From Pusillimonas sp. TS35 (GTDB lineage Bacteria; Pseudomonadota; Gammaproteobacteria; Burkholderiales; Burkholderiaceae_B): a stretch of 34,904 nt of DNA. Under the pieces are notes generated by a model. The model made no database searches and was not told the origin of the DNA. It worked only from the letters and a program-made list of their open reading frames with translations. Positions 6,814 to 16,781 of this stretch are shown one piece after another. Location: positions 1 through 34,904 of the forward strand of contig NZ_WWER01000015.1 in the NCBI RefSeq assembly GCF_009857885.1. Reading direction: 5' to 3'. The translations under genes and the position numbers were made by a program. Numbering within the stretch: position 1 is the first letter of the stretch; each line of letters starts with the position of its first letter.

Positions 6814-8724
6814 ATGACTCAAACAGATACCCATGCCACGTCGCAAACACTCGGTTTCCAGGCCGAGGTAAAGCAACTGCTGCACCTGATGATCCACTCG
6901 CTTTACAGCAATAAAGAGATTTTCTTGCGCGAGTTGGTGTCGAATGCGTCAGATGCCTGCGACAAGCTGCGTTTTGAAGCCATTGACAAGCCCGAGCTGT
7001 ATCAGGGCGACGGTGAGCTGCGTATTCGTGTCGAATATGACAAGGCTTTGCGCACAGTGACGGTGTCGGATAACGGCATCGGTATGTCGCGCGAAGAGGC
7101 GATTACCAATCTGGGCACGATTGCGCGCTCGGGGACGAAGGAGTTTTTCGCTCAACTGACGGGCGATAAGCAGAAGGATGCGCAGTTGATCGGCCAGTTT
7201 GGTGTCGGCTTCTATTCGTCTTTTATCGTGGCCGGCAAGGTGTCGGTGCTCAGCCGTCGCGCAGGTGCGAACGACAATGAGGCGATTCTGTGGGAATCAG
7301 ACGGCGAGGGCGAGTTTTCGATTACAACGGTAGAAAAAGCCGATCGCGGGACATCGGTGACGCTGTACCTGCGGGAAGGCGAGGATGATTTCCTGAATGG
7401 CTGGCGCTTGCGCGAGATTCTGCGCCGCTATTCCGACCACATTTCGCTGCCTATCCAGATGCAGAAGGAAGAGTGGGACAGCGAAAAGTCGGAGCAGGTG
7501 AAAACGAACGAGTGGGAAACAGTAAACCAGGCCAATGCGCTATGGACGCGCACCAAGGCGGATATTGATGACGAGCAATATCAGGAGTTCTACAAGCATA
7601 TTGCCCACGATTATGACAATCCGCTGGCCTGGACGCACAACCGGGTAGAAGGCCGCAGCGAGTATACGCAGCTGTTGTTCATCCCCCGCCATGCGCCGAT
7701 GGATTTGTGGGACCGCGAAGGCCGCCGCGGGGTGAAGCTGTATGTGAAGCGCGTGTTTATTATGGAAGACGCTGAACAGCTTTTGCCTATGTATTTGCGT
7801 TTTGTACGTGGGGTGATTGATTCGGCCGATCTGCCGCTGAACGTGTCGCGTGAAATCCTGCAAGAAAGCCATGATGTGCGGGTAATCCGCGAGGGTTCCG
7901 CCAAGCGCATCCTGGGCCTGCTGGAAGATCTGGCCGAAAACAAGCCCGAAGATTATGCGCTGTTTTGGACGCAGTTTGGCCAAGTGTTGAAAGAAGGTGT
8001 GGGCGAGGATTCGGTCAATAAAGAGCGTATTGCCAAGCTGCTGCGTTTTGCCTCTACGTCTGGCGAGGGCGCTGCACAAAATGTGTCGCTGGCCGATTAT
8101 GTGGCGCGTATGAAGGAGGGGCAGGACAAGATTTATTACGTCAGCGCCGATACATACGAGGCGGCGGCCAACAGTCCACATCTGGAGATTTTCCGCAAAA
8201 AAGGCATCGAGGTGTTGCTGCTGTCGGATCGGGTGGATGAGTGGATGCTGTCCTACCTGCGCGATTTCGAGGACAAGGCGCTGGCGTCGATCGCCAAGGG
8301 CGGCCTGGACTTGGACAAGCTGGCGGACGAGGAAGAGAAGAAGCATCAGGCTGAGGTAGCCGAGAACTTCAAGCCGCTGGTCGAGCGTCTGAAGACGTCG
8401 TTGGGTGATAAGGTGAAAGACGTGCGTACGACGTCGCGGCTGGTGGATTCGCCAGCTTGTGTGGTGGTGGATGAAAACGAACTCAGCCCTCATCTGATGC
8501 GCATGCTGCAGGCGGCCGGCCAGCAGGCGCCCGACGTCAAGCCCATCCTGGAAATCAACCCCGAGCACGCGCTGGTTGAACGTGTGCTCGCCCAGACGAA
8601 TGGCGACTTCGATATCTGGGCGCAGCTGCTGCTAGACCAAGCGATGCTGGCCGAGGGCGCGCACTTGGCGGACCCGGCCGGGTTTGTAAAGCGGATGAAC
8701 AGTCTGCTGCTGAAGCTGGCGTAA
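6814..8724 (+). CDS. htpG: Molecular chaperone HtpG (Hsp90 family)
   Basis: HtpG is the cytosolic bacterial Hsp90, an ATP-dependent homodimeric chaperone active in heat and redox stress. The 636 residues match the family length. The N-terminal GHKL ATPase carries [17 protein letters not shown], the DNGIGM motif, [11 protein letters not shown] and [13 protein letters not shown]. The middle domain has the conserved [13 protein letters not shown], and a C-terminal dimerisation domain follows. It stands alone on the plus strand between a sigma-32 promoter and a strong terminator, so it is a single-gene transcription unit. Translation begins at [20 protein letters not shown], just before the conserved first helix. 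Confidence 0.98.
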   Translation: MTQTDTHATSQTLGFQAEVKQLLHLMIHSLYSNKEIFLRELVSNASDACDKLRFEAIDKPELYQGDGELRIRVEYDKALRTVTVSDNGIGMSREEAITNLGTIARSGTKEFFAQLTGDKQKDAQLIGQFGVGFYSSFIVAGKVSVLSRRAGANDNEAILWESDGEGEFSITTVEKADRGTSVTLYLREGEDDFLNGWRLREILRRYSDHISLPIQMQKEEWDSEKSEQVKTNEWETVNQANALWTRTKADIDDEQYQEFYKHIAHDYDNPLAWTHNRVEGRSEYTQLLFIPRHAPMDLWDREGRRGVKLYVKRVFIMEDAEQLLPMYLRFVRGVIDSADLPLNVSREILQESHDVRVIREGSAKRILGLLEDLAENKPEDYALFWTQFGQVLKEGVGEDSVNKERIAKLLRFASTSGEGAAQNVSLADYVARMKEGQDKIYYVSADTYEAAANSPHLEIFRKKGIEVLLLSDRVDEWMLSYLRDFEDKALASIAKGGLDLDKLADEEEKKHQAEVAENFKPLVERLKTSLGDKVKDVRTTSRLVDSPACVVVDENELSPHLMRMLQAAGQQAPDVKPILEINPEHALVERVLAQTNGDFDIWAQLLLDQAMLAEGAHLADPAGFVKRMNSLLLKLA

Positions 8725-8790
8725 CCGCCCCAAGCCGGTATTAGTCCATCGGCTTGGCGCAGCAGCGCACTCCGGGCCATAAAGGCGACA

Positions 8791-8824
8791 AAAATGCCGC
8801 TCCTTTTTGGGAGCGGCATTTTTT
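8791..8824 (+). terminator. Rho-independent terminator after htpG
   Basis: AAAATGCCGCTCC and GGAGCGGCATTTT form a 13-bp perfect stem around a TTTTT loop, followed by a T run. It lies 67 bases after the htpG stop. The A run on the other side makes it usable in both directions, but the convergent gene ends at 8922, so it probably also ends transcripts from the minus strand. Confidence 0.9.
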
Positions 8825-8921
8825 CGTTTCTACGAGGCTTAATGATGGGCGGTGCGTGGGCTATGGGCGCTTGCGGGCCTGGCCCGGTGATAGGCGGGCG
8901 CTTTCGCGCCAAGGCGTTTGA

Positions 8922-10307
8922 TTATGCAGGTTGGATGTTTTGATTGGTACGAAACAGGTTACCCGGGTCGTACCGCTGCTTGATGCTGGCCAGCCGTGGG
9001 TAATTTGCGCCGTATGCGGCGTTGATGCGGCCGCTTTCTTCCGCGGTCAAGAAGTTTACATAGACGCCGCCGCTGGCGAAGGGTGCGCTTGCCTTGAAGT
9101 AATCCCGCGCCCAGGTAACGACTTCTTCATCGTCGCCAGGGTTGTCCCATCGGCCGTGTACGTTCATGACGTACCGGGCGTCACGGTGCGGATAGGCTGT
9201 TGCGTCGGAGGTGGGCCGGGTGGTGGCTCCGCCGATGGCGCCGAAGAAGATCTCGCATTGCGGCGTGGGCAGCGTGCGGATTGCGGCGATGGCCTCATCG
9301 AGCAAGGCATCGGGCAGATCCGTGAAGTTGTGCGATTTCCAGTAATTGCGAGCGCCAGGCGTCAGCAGCGGGTCGAACGCTTTTTGCCACGCGGTATAGG
9401 GCTGTACACCGATATGTTCGCCTAGCGGGGTGCCGAGCTTGCGCAGGGGTTCTACCATGGCAATACCGTCTTCGGGCTTGCCGACATAGATGAGCGCCAG
9501 GATGACGACTTCGGTGCCGTGCACGGATTCAGGCAAGAACGGCAGCGGAGGTGCTTTGCGTAGTACCGTCCAGACAACCATTTCGTCCGGTGCGGTGGCG
9601 TTGTAGTCACGGTAGCTGCGCAGCAGCGCTTTTGCGTCGTCGAAGGGAAACACGATCACGCCGCTCACCAGGTCTGGCCCGACCGGATGCAGTTGAAACT
9701 CGAACCGGTGGACAACGCCGAAGTTGCCCCCGCCGCCGCGTATGGCCCAGAACAGATCGGGGTGGCTGTTGTCGTCGACATGCAGGGTTTCGCCGCCGGC
9801 GGTGACGATGTCCGCCGAGAGTAGGTTATCCACCGTCATACCCAGTTTTCTGCTGAGCCATCCGAAGCCGCCGCCCAGTGTCAGGCCCGCTACACCGGTC
9901 GTGGAGTTGATCCCAAGCGGGGTTGCAAGGCCATGGGCTTGGGTGGCCGCGTCCATGTCCGCAAGTGTTGCGCCGCCCTCGACCGTGGCGCGGCGTGCGG
10001 CGCGATCAACAACAACGGCTCTCATGCCGGACAGGTCGATGACGATTCCATCGTCGCACAAGGCGCTGCCCGCAATATTGTGGCCGCCTCCCCGCACGGC
10101 GACAACGAGTTGATTGTCTGTGGCAAAGCGGATGGCTTGGACGATATCGTCGCTATTGGCGCAACGCGCAATGATGGCGGGGCGCTTGTCGATCATTGCG
10201 TTCCAGATCGCTCGGGCGCTGTCGTATCCGGCGTCCCCCGGAAGGAAGATGGTTCCTTGAAAACGTGATTTGAGGGCGTTGACGTGATTCGCTTGTGCGG
10301 TTGACAT
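8922..10307 (-). CDS. FAD-linked oxidase (PCMH / berberine-bridge-enzyme type)
   Basis: This 461-residue protein has the FAD_binding_4 (PCMH) domain at about 40-210 and a C-terminal BBE domain ending at YDPGNLFRTNQNI. The motif VRGGGHNIAGSALCDDG provides the His commonly used for 8-alpha-histidyl FAD attachment. GVAGLTLGGGFGWLSRKLGM follows; no Cys that would make a second covalent FAD link is seen in this block. Family members oxidise sugars, alcohols, alkaloids or hydroxyacids with O2, and the substrate cannot be read from sequence. There is no signal peptide. It lies on the minus strand, 195 bases after ampD, and may be transcribed alone. The start MSTAQANHVNALK has AGGCAC upstream. Confidence 0.88.
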   Translation of the reverse strand: MSTAQANHVNALKSRFQGTIFLPGDAGYDSARAIWNAMIDKRPAIIARCANSDDIVQAIRFATDNQLVVAVRGGGHNIAGSALCDDGIVIDLSGMRAVVVDRAARRATVEGGATLADMDAATQAHGLATPLGINSTTGVAGLTLGGGFGWLSRKLGMTVDNLLSADIVTAGGETLHVDDNSHPDLFWAIRGGGGNFGVVHRFEFQLHPVGPDLVSGVIVFPFDDAKALLRSYRDYNATAPDEMVVWTVLRKAPPLPFLPESVHGTEVVILALIYVGKPEDGIAMVEPLRKLGTPLGEHIGVQPYTAWQKAFDPLLTPGARNYWKSHNFTDLPDALLDEAIAAIRTLPTPQCEIFFGAIGGATTRPTSDATAYPHRDARYVMNVHGRWDNPGDDEEVVTWARDYFKASAPFASGGVYVNFLTAEESGRINAAYGANYPRLASIKQRYDPGNLFRTNQNIQPA

Positions 10308-10502
10308 GATGTGCCTCCGATGATGTGCACTGTCATAGCGAACCTGGCACCTGAGGATGGGGGCGTTCAGGCGGAAGGATATTGCGCCGGCGGACCCGCG
10401 TGGGGCTACCGCTTTAGCGCACGACGTAATGCAAGCTTTACTTTTAGCGCCGCTGGCGCGCCTTTACAATGAAAACTTATGTTCGAGCTGAAACAGGCCG
10501 TC

Positions 10503-11084
10503 TCAGCGCCCCGGCATCAGCCGTAATGACCACCCTGTTTCATTGCCAAACCGTCGCCAGTCAAAGCTCGGGCCTGGGTCTGTTTTGCGCCCGGGTGCGA
10601 TGTGTTCGTGGCCGCGCACGGCTCGCAGGGGGTGACGCGCCCGTAGCGTATTGTTCAGGGTGGCCAGTGTGCTGTACTGGGCATCGGCGTAGGGCACGCT
10701 GCCCGTGCCTTCAAGCTCGATGCCGATGGAAAAGTCATTGCAGCGCTCGCGCCCTTCGAAGGACGATACGCCCGCGTGCCAGGCACGCAGCAGGGTGGGC
10801 ACGAACTGGATCACGCTGCCGTCGCGGCGGATGAAGAAATGGGCCGATACGTGCAGCCCCCGCACTAGCGCCAGCCAGGGGTGGCGGGTGGTGTCGAGCC
10901 GGTTCATGAATAGGTCGGCCACTTCGGGGCCGCCGAACTGATCGGGGGGCAGGCTGATGTGGTGGATCACCAGCAGGTAAGGCGCTTCGTCGCCGGGGCG
11001 GGCATCGTGATTGGGCGAGCGCTCTAGTGTGACGCCCGCCTGGGGTTTGAGCCAACCGTGCCGGTCTAGCGCCAGGGGGCTCAT
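10503..11084 (-). CDS. ampD: 1,6-anhydro-N-acetylmuramyl-L-alanine amidase AmpD
   Basis: AmpD is a cytosolic zinc amidase that removes the peptide from anhydro-muropeptides during cell-wall recycling, and so influences AmpC induction where AmpR is present. The protein from the Met at 11084 has 193 residues, normal for the family. It shows the Amidase_2 zinc ligands: His in VIHHISLPP, then His and Asp in RGHEHIAPGRKTDPGPSFDW. The longer frame to 11255 would add 57 low-complexity residues and was rejected. Upstream in the same direction are a PP0621-like protein and a ccsA-like gene. Confidence 0.93.
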   Translation of the reverse strand: MSPLALDRHGWLKPQAGVTLERSPNHDARPGDEAPYLLVIHHISLPPDQFGGPEVADLFMNRLDTTRHPWLALVRGLHVSAHFFIRRDGSVIQFVPTLLRAWHAGVSSFEGRERCNDFSIGIELEGTGSVPYADAQYSTLATLNNTLRARHPLRAVRGHEHIAPGRKTDPGPSFDWRRFGNETGWSLRLMPGR

Positions 11085-11199
11085 TGTGGCGCCCCGCGGG
11101 CGGATAGGATGCAGGCCTTGCTGTATATGCCTGCGCCGCGTGCCGCAGTTGTTGCCGGCAGGCGTTGGGTATCGATGAGGGGCTGGTTTTGCACCGCCG

Positions 11200-11445
11200 T
11201 CACTTGCGTGCGCCCAGCCGGGCGTGTTCCTGGCTGCACCATGTGTGCCCGCCAATCAGTACCGCTTCGGAACGCGGTAGGTGGATGCCGCAATGCTCGC
11301 AGCGCACCATGGTTTCGCTGGGGCCTGCCTTGGGGGCGGGGCGAGGCGCGGCATTGGCGGCGCTGCGGGCTTTGTTATGGGCAATGATGCGGACGAGCAG
11401 CATGATGCCAATGATAAGGACAACCCAGAAAAGTACTTTACCCAT
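11200..11445 (-). CDS. PP0621-family small membrane-anchored protein with a Cys-pair motif
   Basis: The 81-residue protein starts MGKVLFWVVLIIGIMLLVRI, one N-terminal membrane span. An Ala/Pro-rich linker follows, then a compact cytoplasmic tail with CEHCG, HLPRSEA and a second CSxEH block, a likely zinc ribbon. The family (PP0621) is of unknown function. It is frequent next to ampD or two-component genes in beta- and gammaproteobacteria (from memory). It begins 5 bases after the ccsA-like stop, so it is in an operon with that gene. The longer reading from 11604 overlaps ccsA and was not used. Confidence 0.8.
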   Translation of the reverse strand: MGKVLFWVVLIIGIMLLVRIIAHNKARSAANAAPRPAPKAGPSETMVRCEHCGIHLPRSEAVLIGGHTWCSQEHARLGARK

Positions 11446-11450
11446 GTGTA

Positions 11451-12299
11451 TCAGCTGCGATGTAGGATGACGTCGATCACGAAGCGGCTGCCGGTATAGG
11501 ACAGCAGCAGAAAGGCAAAGCCGGCCAGTGTCCAGCGCAGCGCAATACGGCCGCGCCAGCCGCGCAGGTGGCGGCCCGCCAGCAGGCCCGCGAAGGTGAG
11601 CCACGACAGCAGCGTGAACACCGTTTTATGATCCATGGGCAGGAACACGCCCGAAATGCGCATCGACACTGCAGTGCCGGTGACGATGGTGAGCGTGAGG
11701 ATCGCGAAGCCGATCCAGATCAGCCGGAATAGCAGCACCTCTTGCAGCAGCAGCGGCGGCATGGAATCCAGCGCGCGGTCTATGATGCTGCGGGATTCGT
11801 CTGGCAGTACGGGGCGGTGTAGCTGGCGGTCGAGGGCGGCCATGAGCATGGACTGCAGCGCGGCCACGGTAATGAGGCCATAGGCGATCAGTGCGATCAG
11901 CAGATGCATGCGCAGCAGCTCGTTATTGGCATGGTCGACCGCGTGCCCGCCCGGGAAGAGGCCGGCGATGATCGCGGCAAAGGTGGCGGCGGGGAGTAGA
12001 ATGAGCAGCAGGCCGTCGATGCGCATGACCAGGCTTTCTAGCCAGAAAACCAGCAGCCCCAGCCAGACGGCTGCCGACAGCGCCAGCGCCCAGCCCAGAA
12101 ACAGGCCGTGGTTGGGGGTAACCGACTGTATAACGCCGATGCCATGCAGCACGATGGCGCCGCCCAGGCATACCCGCCTTATCGTGCCCGCCCTGACTTC
12201 GCCGCCGGTTTGCGAGCGGGCCAGCGGGCGCCACAGGGCGACTGCGAGGATGGCGTATGCCAGCGCGGCCAGCAAGTGAAATACAATGCCTGCAGACAT
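11451..12299 (-). CDS. CcsA/YpjD-like inner-membrane protein (cytochrome c assembly family)
   Basis: The 282-residue polytopic protein has about eight hydrophobic spans. It belongs to the cytochrome c assembly (CcmC/CcsA) superfamily, as in the HemX/YpjD-like proteins encoded beside ffh in many proteobacteria. Recognisable blocks include the early AALAYAILAVALW span, a WLGLLVFWLE segment and the C-terminal MDHKTVFTLLSWLTFAGLL with a conserved His near the last spans. The tryptophan-rich WWD haem-handling motif of true CcsA/CcmC is not obvious. A direct role in haem delivery is therefore uncertain. It is divergent from ffh, sharing a 103-bp control region. Confidence 0.83.
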   Translation of the reverse strand: MSAGIVFHLLAALAYAILAVALWRPLARSQTGGEVRAGTIRRVCLGGAIVLHGIGVIQSVTPNHGLFLGWALALSAAVWLGLLVFWLESLVMRIDGLLLILLPAATFAAIIAGLFPGGHAVDHANNELLRMHLLIALIAYGLITVAALQSMLMAALDRQLHRPVLPDESRSIIDRALDSMPPLLLQEVLLFRLIWIGFAILTLTIVTGTAVSMRISGVFLPMDHKTVFTLLSWLTFAGLLAGRHLRGWRGRIALRWTLAGFAFLLLSYTGSRFVIDVILHRS

Positions 12300-12402
12300 A
12301 GTCCTTTGGGTTCTGGTTGCGTGGCCGGGGGCGTGGCCCCGGGCCGGGGTATTTTAGTCCGGATTCCAGACGACAGACATCAGTGTAAGCGAAACAACTT
12401 CT

Positions 12403-13824
12403 ATGCTCGACAATCTCACTCAGCGCCTGTCGCGTGTCGTCAAGACCATGCGCGGCCAGGCCCGCCTCACCGAGGCCAATACGCAAGACATGCTGCGCGA
12501 AGTGCGCATGGCCCTGCTCGAGGCCGACGTCGCCCTGCCTGTGGTGCGCGAATTCGTCGCCCGCGTCAAAGAGCGCGCGCTGGGCCAGGACGTCGTGGGC
12601 AGCCTCAACCCCGGCCAGGCGCTGGTGGGGGTGGTGCACAAAGAGCTCACCGGCCTCATGGGCGGCGATCTGGGCACCGAGGCGTCCGAACTGTCGCTGG
12701 CCTCGCAGCCGCCGGCGGTTATTCTTATGGCAGGCCTGCAGGGCGCGGGCAAAACCACCACCACGGCCAAGCTGGCCAAGTGGCTCATCGAGGGCCACCA
12801 TACGCATAACGGCCGCAAAACGGGCCGCAAGAAGGTGCTGGTGGTCAGCGCCGACGTCTACCGCCCGGCCGCGATCGAGCAGTTGAAGACGGTGGCCGAG
12901 CAGGTGAAGGCGGATTTCCTGCCCTCCGACCCTTCGCAAAAGCCTGAAGATATCGCCCGCCGTGCCTACGAGCACGCCCGCATCCAGCATTACGATGTGC
13001 TGATTGTTGATACTGCCGGCCGCTTGGGTATCGACGAGGCCATGATGCGCGAGATCCGCGCACTGTACGATTTGCTCAACCCGGTCGAAACGCTGTTTGT
13101 CGTGGATGCCATGCAGGGGCAAGACGCCGTCAACGTCGCGCGCGCTTTTGCCGACGCGCTGCCGCTGACGGGGGTGGTGCTTACCAAGCTCGATGGCGAT
13201 GCACGCGGCGGTGCGGCGCTGTCTGTGCGCCATGTTACGGGTAAGCCACTCAAGTTTGTGGGCGTATCCGAAAAAATGGACGGCCTTGAGCCCTTCCACC
13301 CCGAGCGCATGGCGCAGCGCGTGCTGGGCATGGGCGACATCGTGTCGCTGGTGGAGCAGGCACAAAAGAATATCGACATTGCCGAAGCCGAAAAGCTTGC
13401 AGCCAAGATCAAATCCGGCAACAAGTTCGATCTCAACGATTTTCGCGATCAGTTGGCGCAGGTGCGCAAAATGGGCGATATGGGGTCGCTGCTCGAAAAG
13501 CTGCCGGCCCAGTTTGCCGCTGCGGCGGGCCAGCTGCAAAGTGGCCAGGCCGAAAAGCAGCTGCGCCGCCAAGAAGGCATCCTGAATTCCATGACGCCCA
13601 CCGAGCGCGCCAAGCCTGAGTTGCTCAAGGCTTCGCGCAAGCGCCGCATCGCAGCCGGTGCGGGCGTGCCCGTGCAAGAAGTCAACCGCCTGCTGTCGCA
13701 GTTTGACCAGATGCAGGGCATGATGAAGCAGATGAAAAAGGGCGGCATGGCCAAGATGATGCGGGCCATGGGCGGCATGAAAGGCCTGGGCAAGCTGGGC
13801 GGTTTTGGTGGCATGAAGCGGTAG
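12403..13824 (+). CDS. ffh: Signal recognition particle protein Ffh
   Basis: Ffh is the SRP54 GTPase that, with 4.5S RNA and FtsY, targets inner-membrane proteins co-translationally. The 473 residues comprise the N domain (1-95), the G domain with the P-loop GLQGAGKTTT, DTAGRL and TKLDGDARGGAALS, and the methionine-rich M domain (about 325-455, including MTPTERAKPELL and QMQGMMKQMKKGGM). The C-terminal Gly/Met-rich tail is usual in Burkholderiales. A good Shine-Dalgarno is not visible before the ATG at 12403. It is transcribed alone, divergently from the ccsA-like gene. Confidence 0.98.
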   Translation: MLDNLTQRLSRVVKTMRGQARLTEANTQDMLREVRMALLEADVALPVVREFVARVKERALGQDVVGSLNPGQALVGVVHKELTGLMGGDLGTEASELSLASQPPAVILMAGLQGAGKTTTTAKLAKWLIEGHHTHNGRKTGRKKVLVVSADVYRPAAIEQLKTVAEQVKADFLPSDPSQKPEDIARRAYEHARIQHYDVLIVDTAGRLGIDEAMMREIRALYDLLNPVETLFVVDAMQGQDAVNVARAFADALPLTGVVLTKLDGDARGGAALSVRHVTGKPLKFVGVSEKMDGLEPFHPERMAQRVLGMGDIVSLVEQAQKNIDIAEAEKLAAKIKSGNKFDLNDFRDQLAQVRKMGDMGSLLEKLPAQFAAAAGQLQSGQAEKQLRRQEGILNSMTPTERAKPELLKASRKRRIAAGAGVPVQEVNRLLSQFDQMQGMMKQMKKGGMAKMMRAMGGMKGLGKLGGFGGMKR

Positions 13825-14120
13825 AGTCAAGGCGTCGGCAACAGGTATGTCGCCAAGAGATATCCGCCACGCGATATTTGCCACGAAACATCTGCCAAGC
13901 CTTGATGTGCCACGCATTTTTAATGCCAGCGTACATTCGCGGGCGCGAGCTTCCCCCGGTGGCTTTTTTGTAGTCGGGGCAAAAGTGTTTCAGCGCCCAT
14001 AGCGTGTCGCCTTTTGCCCGGCTTGTCGGCTCAGGCAGTGTATACGAGCACGGCGCTATCCCAAGCTGCACAATAAAGGGGCCTGCTCTCCAGGCCCCTT
14101 CATCATGACGGTTGCATCAT
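13825..14120. other. Intergenic region after ffh, no gene recognised
   Basis: About 300 bases lie between ffh and the convergent LysM gene. At 13856-13900 there is a loosely repeated GATAT(C/T)(C/T)GCCACG pattern. The only clear element is the terminator hairpin at 14076-14100. I find no RNA gene or credible small protein. Open frames crossing this stretch on the minus strand are shadows of ffh. Confidence 0.5.
14076..14100 (-). terminator. Terminator hairpin of the LysM gene
   Basis: AAGGGGCCTG and CAGGCCCCTT form a 10-bp perfect stem with a 5-base loop, 20 bases past the LysM stop codon on the minus strand. It is followed on that strand by a short T-rich stretch (TTTATTG). It may serve the convergent ffh transcript too. 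Confidence 0.75.
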
Positions 14121-14570
14121 TCAACCGGCCATAGGCGGAATGCGCAGCACCTGGCCCGGGTAGATCTTGTCTGGATCGGACAGCATGGGTTTGTTGGCTT
14201 CAAAGATCCGGTTGTATTTGCCGCCATTGCCCTTGCCGTATTGCTCTTCGGCAATCTTCCATAAGGTATCGCCTTTCTGCACCGTGTACATTTTGGCTTC
14301 CGGCGCCGGTTGGGCCACATTGAGCTGGTTGTCGACGCTAGCCACGCCTACCGTATTGCCCAGCGCCAGCGAGATTTTCTCTGCGTCTTCCGTGGACTTG
14401 GCCTGGCCGGAAACCGTCACCTTGTCGCCGTCCACCTTGATGTCCAGCCCATCGGCATTGAGCTTGTGCTTGTCCAGTTCCTTGCGCAGTTCTTCAGCAC
14501 TTGCAGCCTTGGCTTCGTCGCCGCCGAAGAGTTTCTCGCCTGCTTCCTTGATAAAGCTGAGTAGACCCAT
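14121..14570 (-). CDS. BON + LysM domain protein (YgaU/Kbp-like)
   Basis: The 149-residue protein starts MGLLSFIKEAGEKLFGGDEA. It has a BON domain at about 30-90 (DGLDIKVDGDKVTVSGQAKS) and a C-terminal LysM domain from about 97 (YTVQKGDTLWKIAEEQYG to YPGQVLRIP). This is the architecture and length of E. coli YgaU/Kbp, a cytoplasmic potassium-binding stress protein. No signal peptide is present, supporting a cytoplasmic location despite the peptidoglycan-binding LysM fold. Binding of potassium here is inferred from the family only. It appears to be a single-gene unit with its own terminator. Confidence 0.9.
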   Translation of the reverse strand: MGLLSFIKEAGEKLFGGDEAKAASAEELRKELDKHKLNADGLDIKVDGDKVTVSGQAKSTEDAEKISLALGNTVGVASVDNQLNVAQPAPEAKMYTVQKGDTLWKIAEEQYGKGNGGKYNRIFEANKPMLSDPDKIYPGQVLRIPPMAG

Positions 14571-14705
14571 GGTTCTTCCTTGTTCGTGCGTTTATCGGAG
14601 GGCGGGCCGCCCTGCCTGGCGCCGTCGGCGCCGGGCGTTGACCATTATGGCGACAAACGATTACCGATTAGGGTGGGCAACCGTGAACAATTGTTGGAAG
14701 ACGTA

Positions 14706-15707
<1,002 letters not shown>

Positions 15708-15718
15708 TTATTTGTGCC

Positions 15719-16525
15719 TTATTTGCGTTTGAAGATCAAGTCCCAGACGCCATGGCCCAGACGCAGCCCGCGTGTTTCAAACTTGGTTTGGGGGCGGAAA
15801 TCCGGCCGAGGCGCATAGCCCTGCACCGTGTTTTCCAGCAGCGGCTCATTGTTCAGCACTTCCATCATCTGCTCGGCGTAGTTTTCCCAGTCTGTGGCGC
15901 AGTGGATATAGCCCCCGGGCGTCAGGCGGCTGGCCAGTAGTGCGATGAAGTCGGGCTGCACGAGGCGCCGCTTGTGGTGCCGCTTCTTGGGCCAGGGATC
16001 GGGAAAGTAAATGTGCACGCCGGCCAGCGTGTCGGGTGCGATCATGTCGCGCACCACCTCGACCGCGTCGTGCTGGATAATGCGCACGTTCTGGATGCCG
16101 GTTTCGTCGATGCGCTTGAGCAAGGCCCCCACGCCCGCGTTGAACACCTCTACTCCCAGGAAATTGTCGCCCAGCCGCGCCTGTGCAATCTTTTGGGTGG
16201 TTTCGCCCATGCCGAAGCCGATCTCCAGCACCGTGGGGGCTGTGCGGCCGAATGTACGCGCCAGGTCAAGGACAGCGGGGCGGTAGGGGAGCGACCACAG
16301 CGGCAGCAGGCGATCGATGGCCTCTTTCTGGCTGGGGGTGATGTGCGCGCGCCGGTGTACGAAGCTGCGGATATGGGTGGTGCCCGACGGCTCGGAGGCC
16401 GTGCGTACGAAGGGCGTGCCGCCGCCAGCGGCTTCGGCGCTCGGCAATGCCGATGCGCCAGCCGGACGGCCGGCCCCCTGCCCGTCGCCCGTTGTGGAAT
16501 CAAGTGAGTTTTTCATAGCATTCAT
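15719..16525 (-). CDS. trmB: tRNA (guanine-N7)-methyltransferase TrmB
   Basis: TrmB uses S-adenosylmethionine to make m7G46 in the variable loop of tRNAs. The SAM-binding motif [14 protein letters not shown] and the signature [20 protein letters not shown] are intact, as is the C-terminal [20 protein letters not shown]. The N-terminal 50 residues are a low-complexity Gly/Ala/Ser stretch, so the start is uncertain. Met codons at 16525 and 16516 are both possible and neither has a clear ribosome-binding site. The outer frame start at 16588 looks unlikely. It probably heads a two-gene unit with pip. Confidence 0.93.
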   Translation of the reverse strand: MNAMKNSLDSTTGDGQGAGRPAGASALPSAEAAGGGTPFVRTASEPSGTTHIRSFVHRRAHITPSQKEAIDRLLPLWSLPYRPAVLDLARTFGRTAPTVLEIGFGMGETTQKIAQARLGDNFLGVEVFNAGVGALLKRIDETGIQNVRIIQHDAVEVVRDMIAPDTLAGVHIYFPDPWPKKRHHKRRLVQPDFIALLASRLTPGGYIHCATDWENYAEQMMEVLNNEPLLENTVQGYAPRPDFRPQTKFETRGLRLGHGVWDLIFKRK

Positions 16526-16684
16526 AGCCAGAATTGTAATGCCGCCGCCACGCTCCGCTGAAAATCTGGCCTGCTGACCTGACGCCACACGGATCAGGCG
16601 TTATAATGCGGCCTCGCCTCTGCACAGGCTGGCCCCTTAAGGCCATTGTCGCAGCAGGCGTGCGCCTCTGCTATAGGGCTCAAG

Positions 16685-16758
16685 GCGGGTGTAGTTCAAT
16701 GGTAGAACGGCAGCTTCCCAAGCTGCATACGAGGGTTCGATTCCCTTCACCCGCTCCA
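16685..16758 (+). tRNA. tRNA-Gly (anticodon CCC)
   Basis: The 74-base cloverleaf has acceptor GCGGGTG/CACCCGC, D-arm with TTCAATGGTAGAA, anticodon stem GCAGC/GCTGC around the loop TTCCCAA (anticodon CCC, reads GGG), T-arm with GGGTTCGATTCCC, and encoded CCA. It lies alone in the gap between trmB and the patatin gene. Confidence 0.95.
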
Positions 16759-16781
16759 GCGCCGCGCCAGCCCCGGGCAAC

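Noticed and set aside
11923-13917. Open frame of 664 codons on the minus strand opposite ffh and ccsA
   Set aside because: It covers two conserved genes in the wrong frame and has His/Arg/Leu-rich composition typical of antisense frames in GC-rich DNA.
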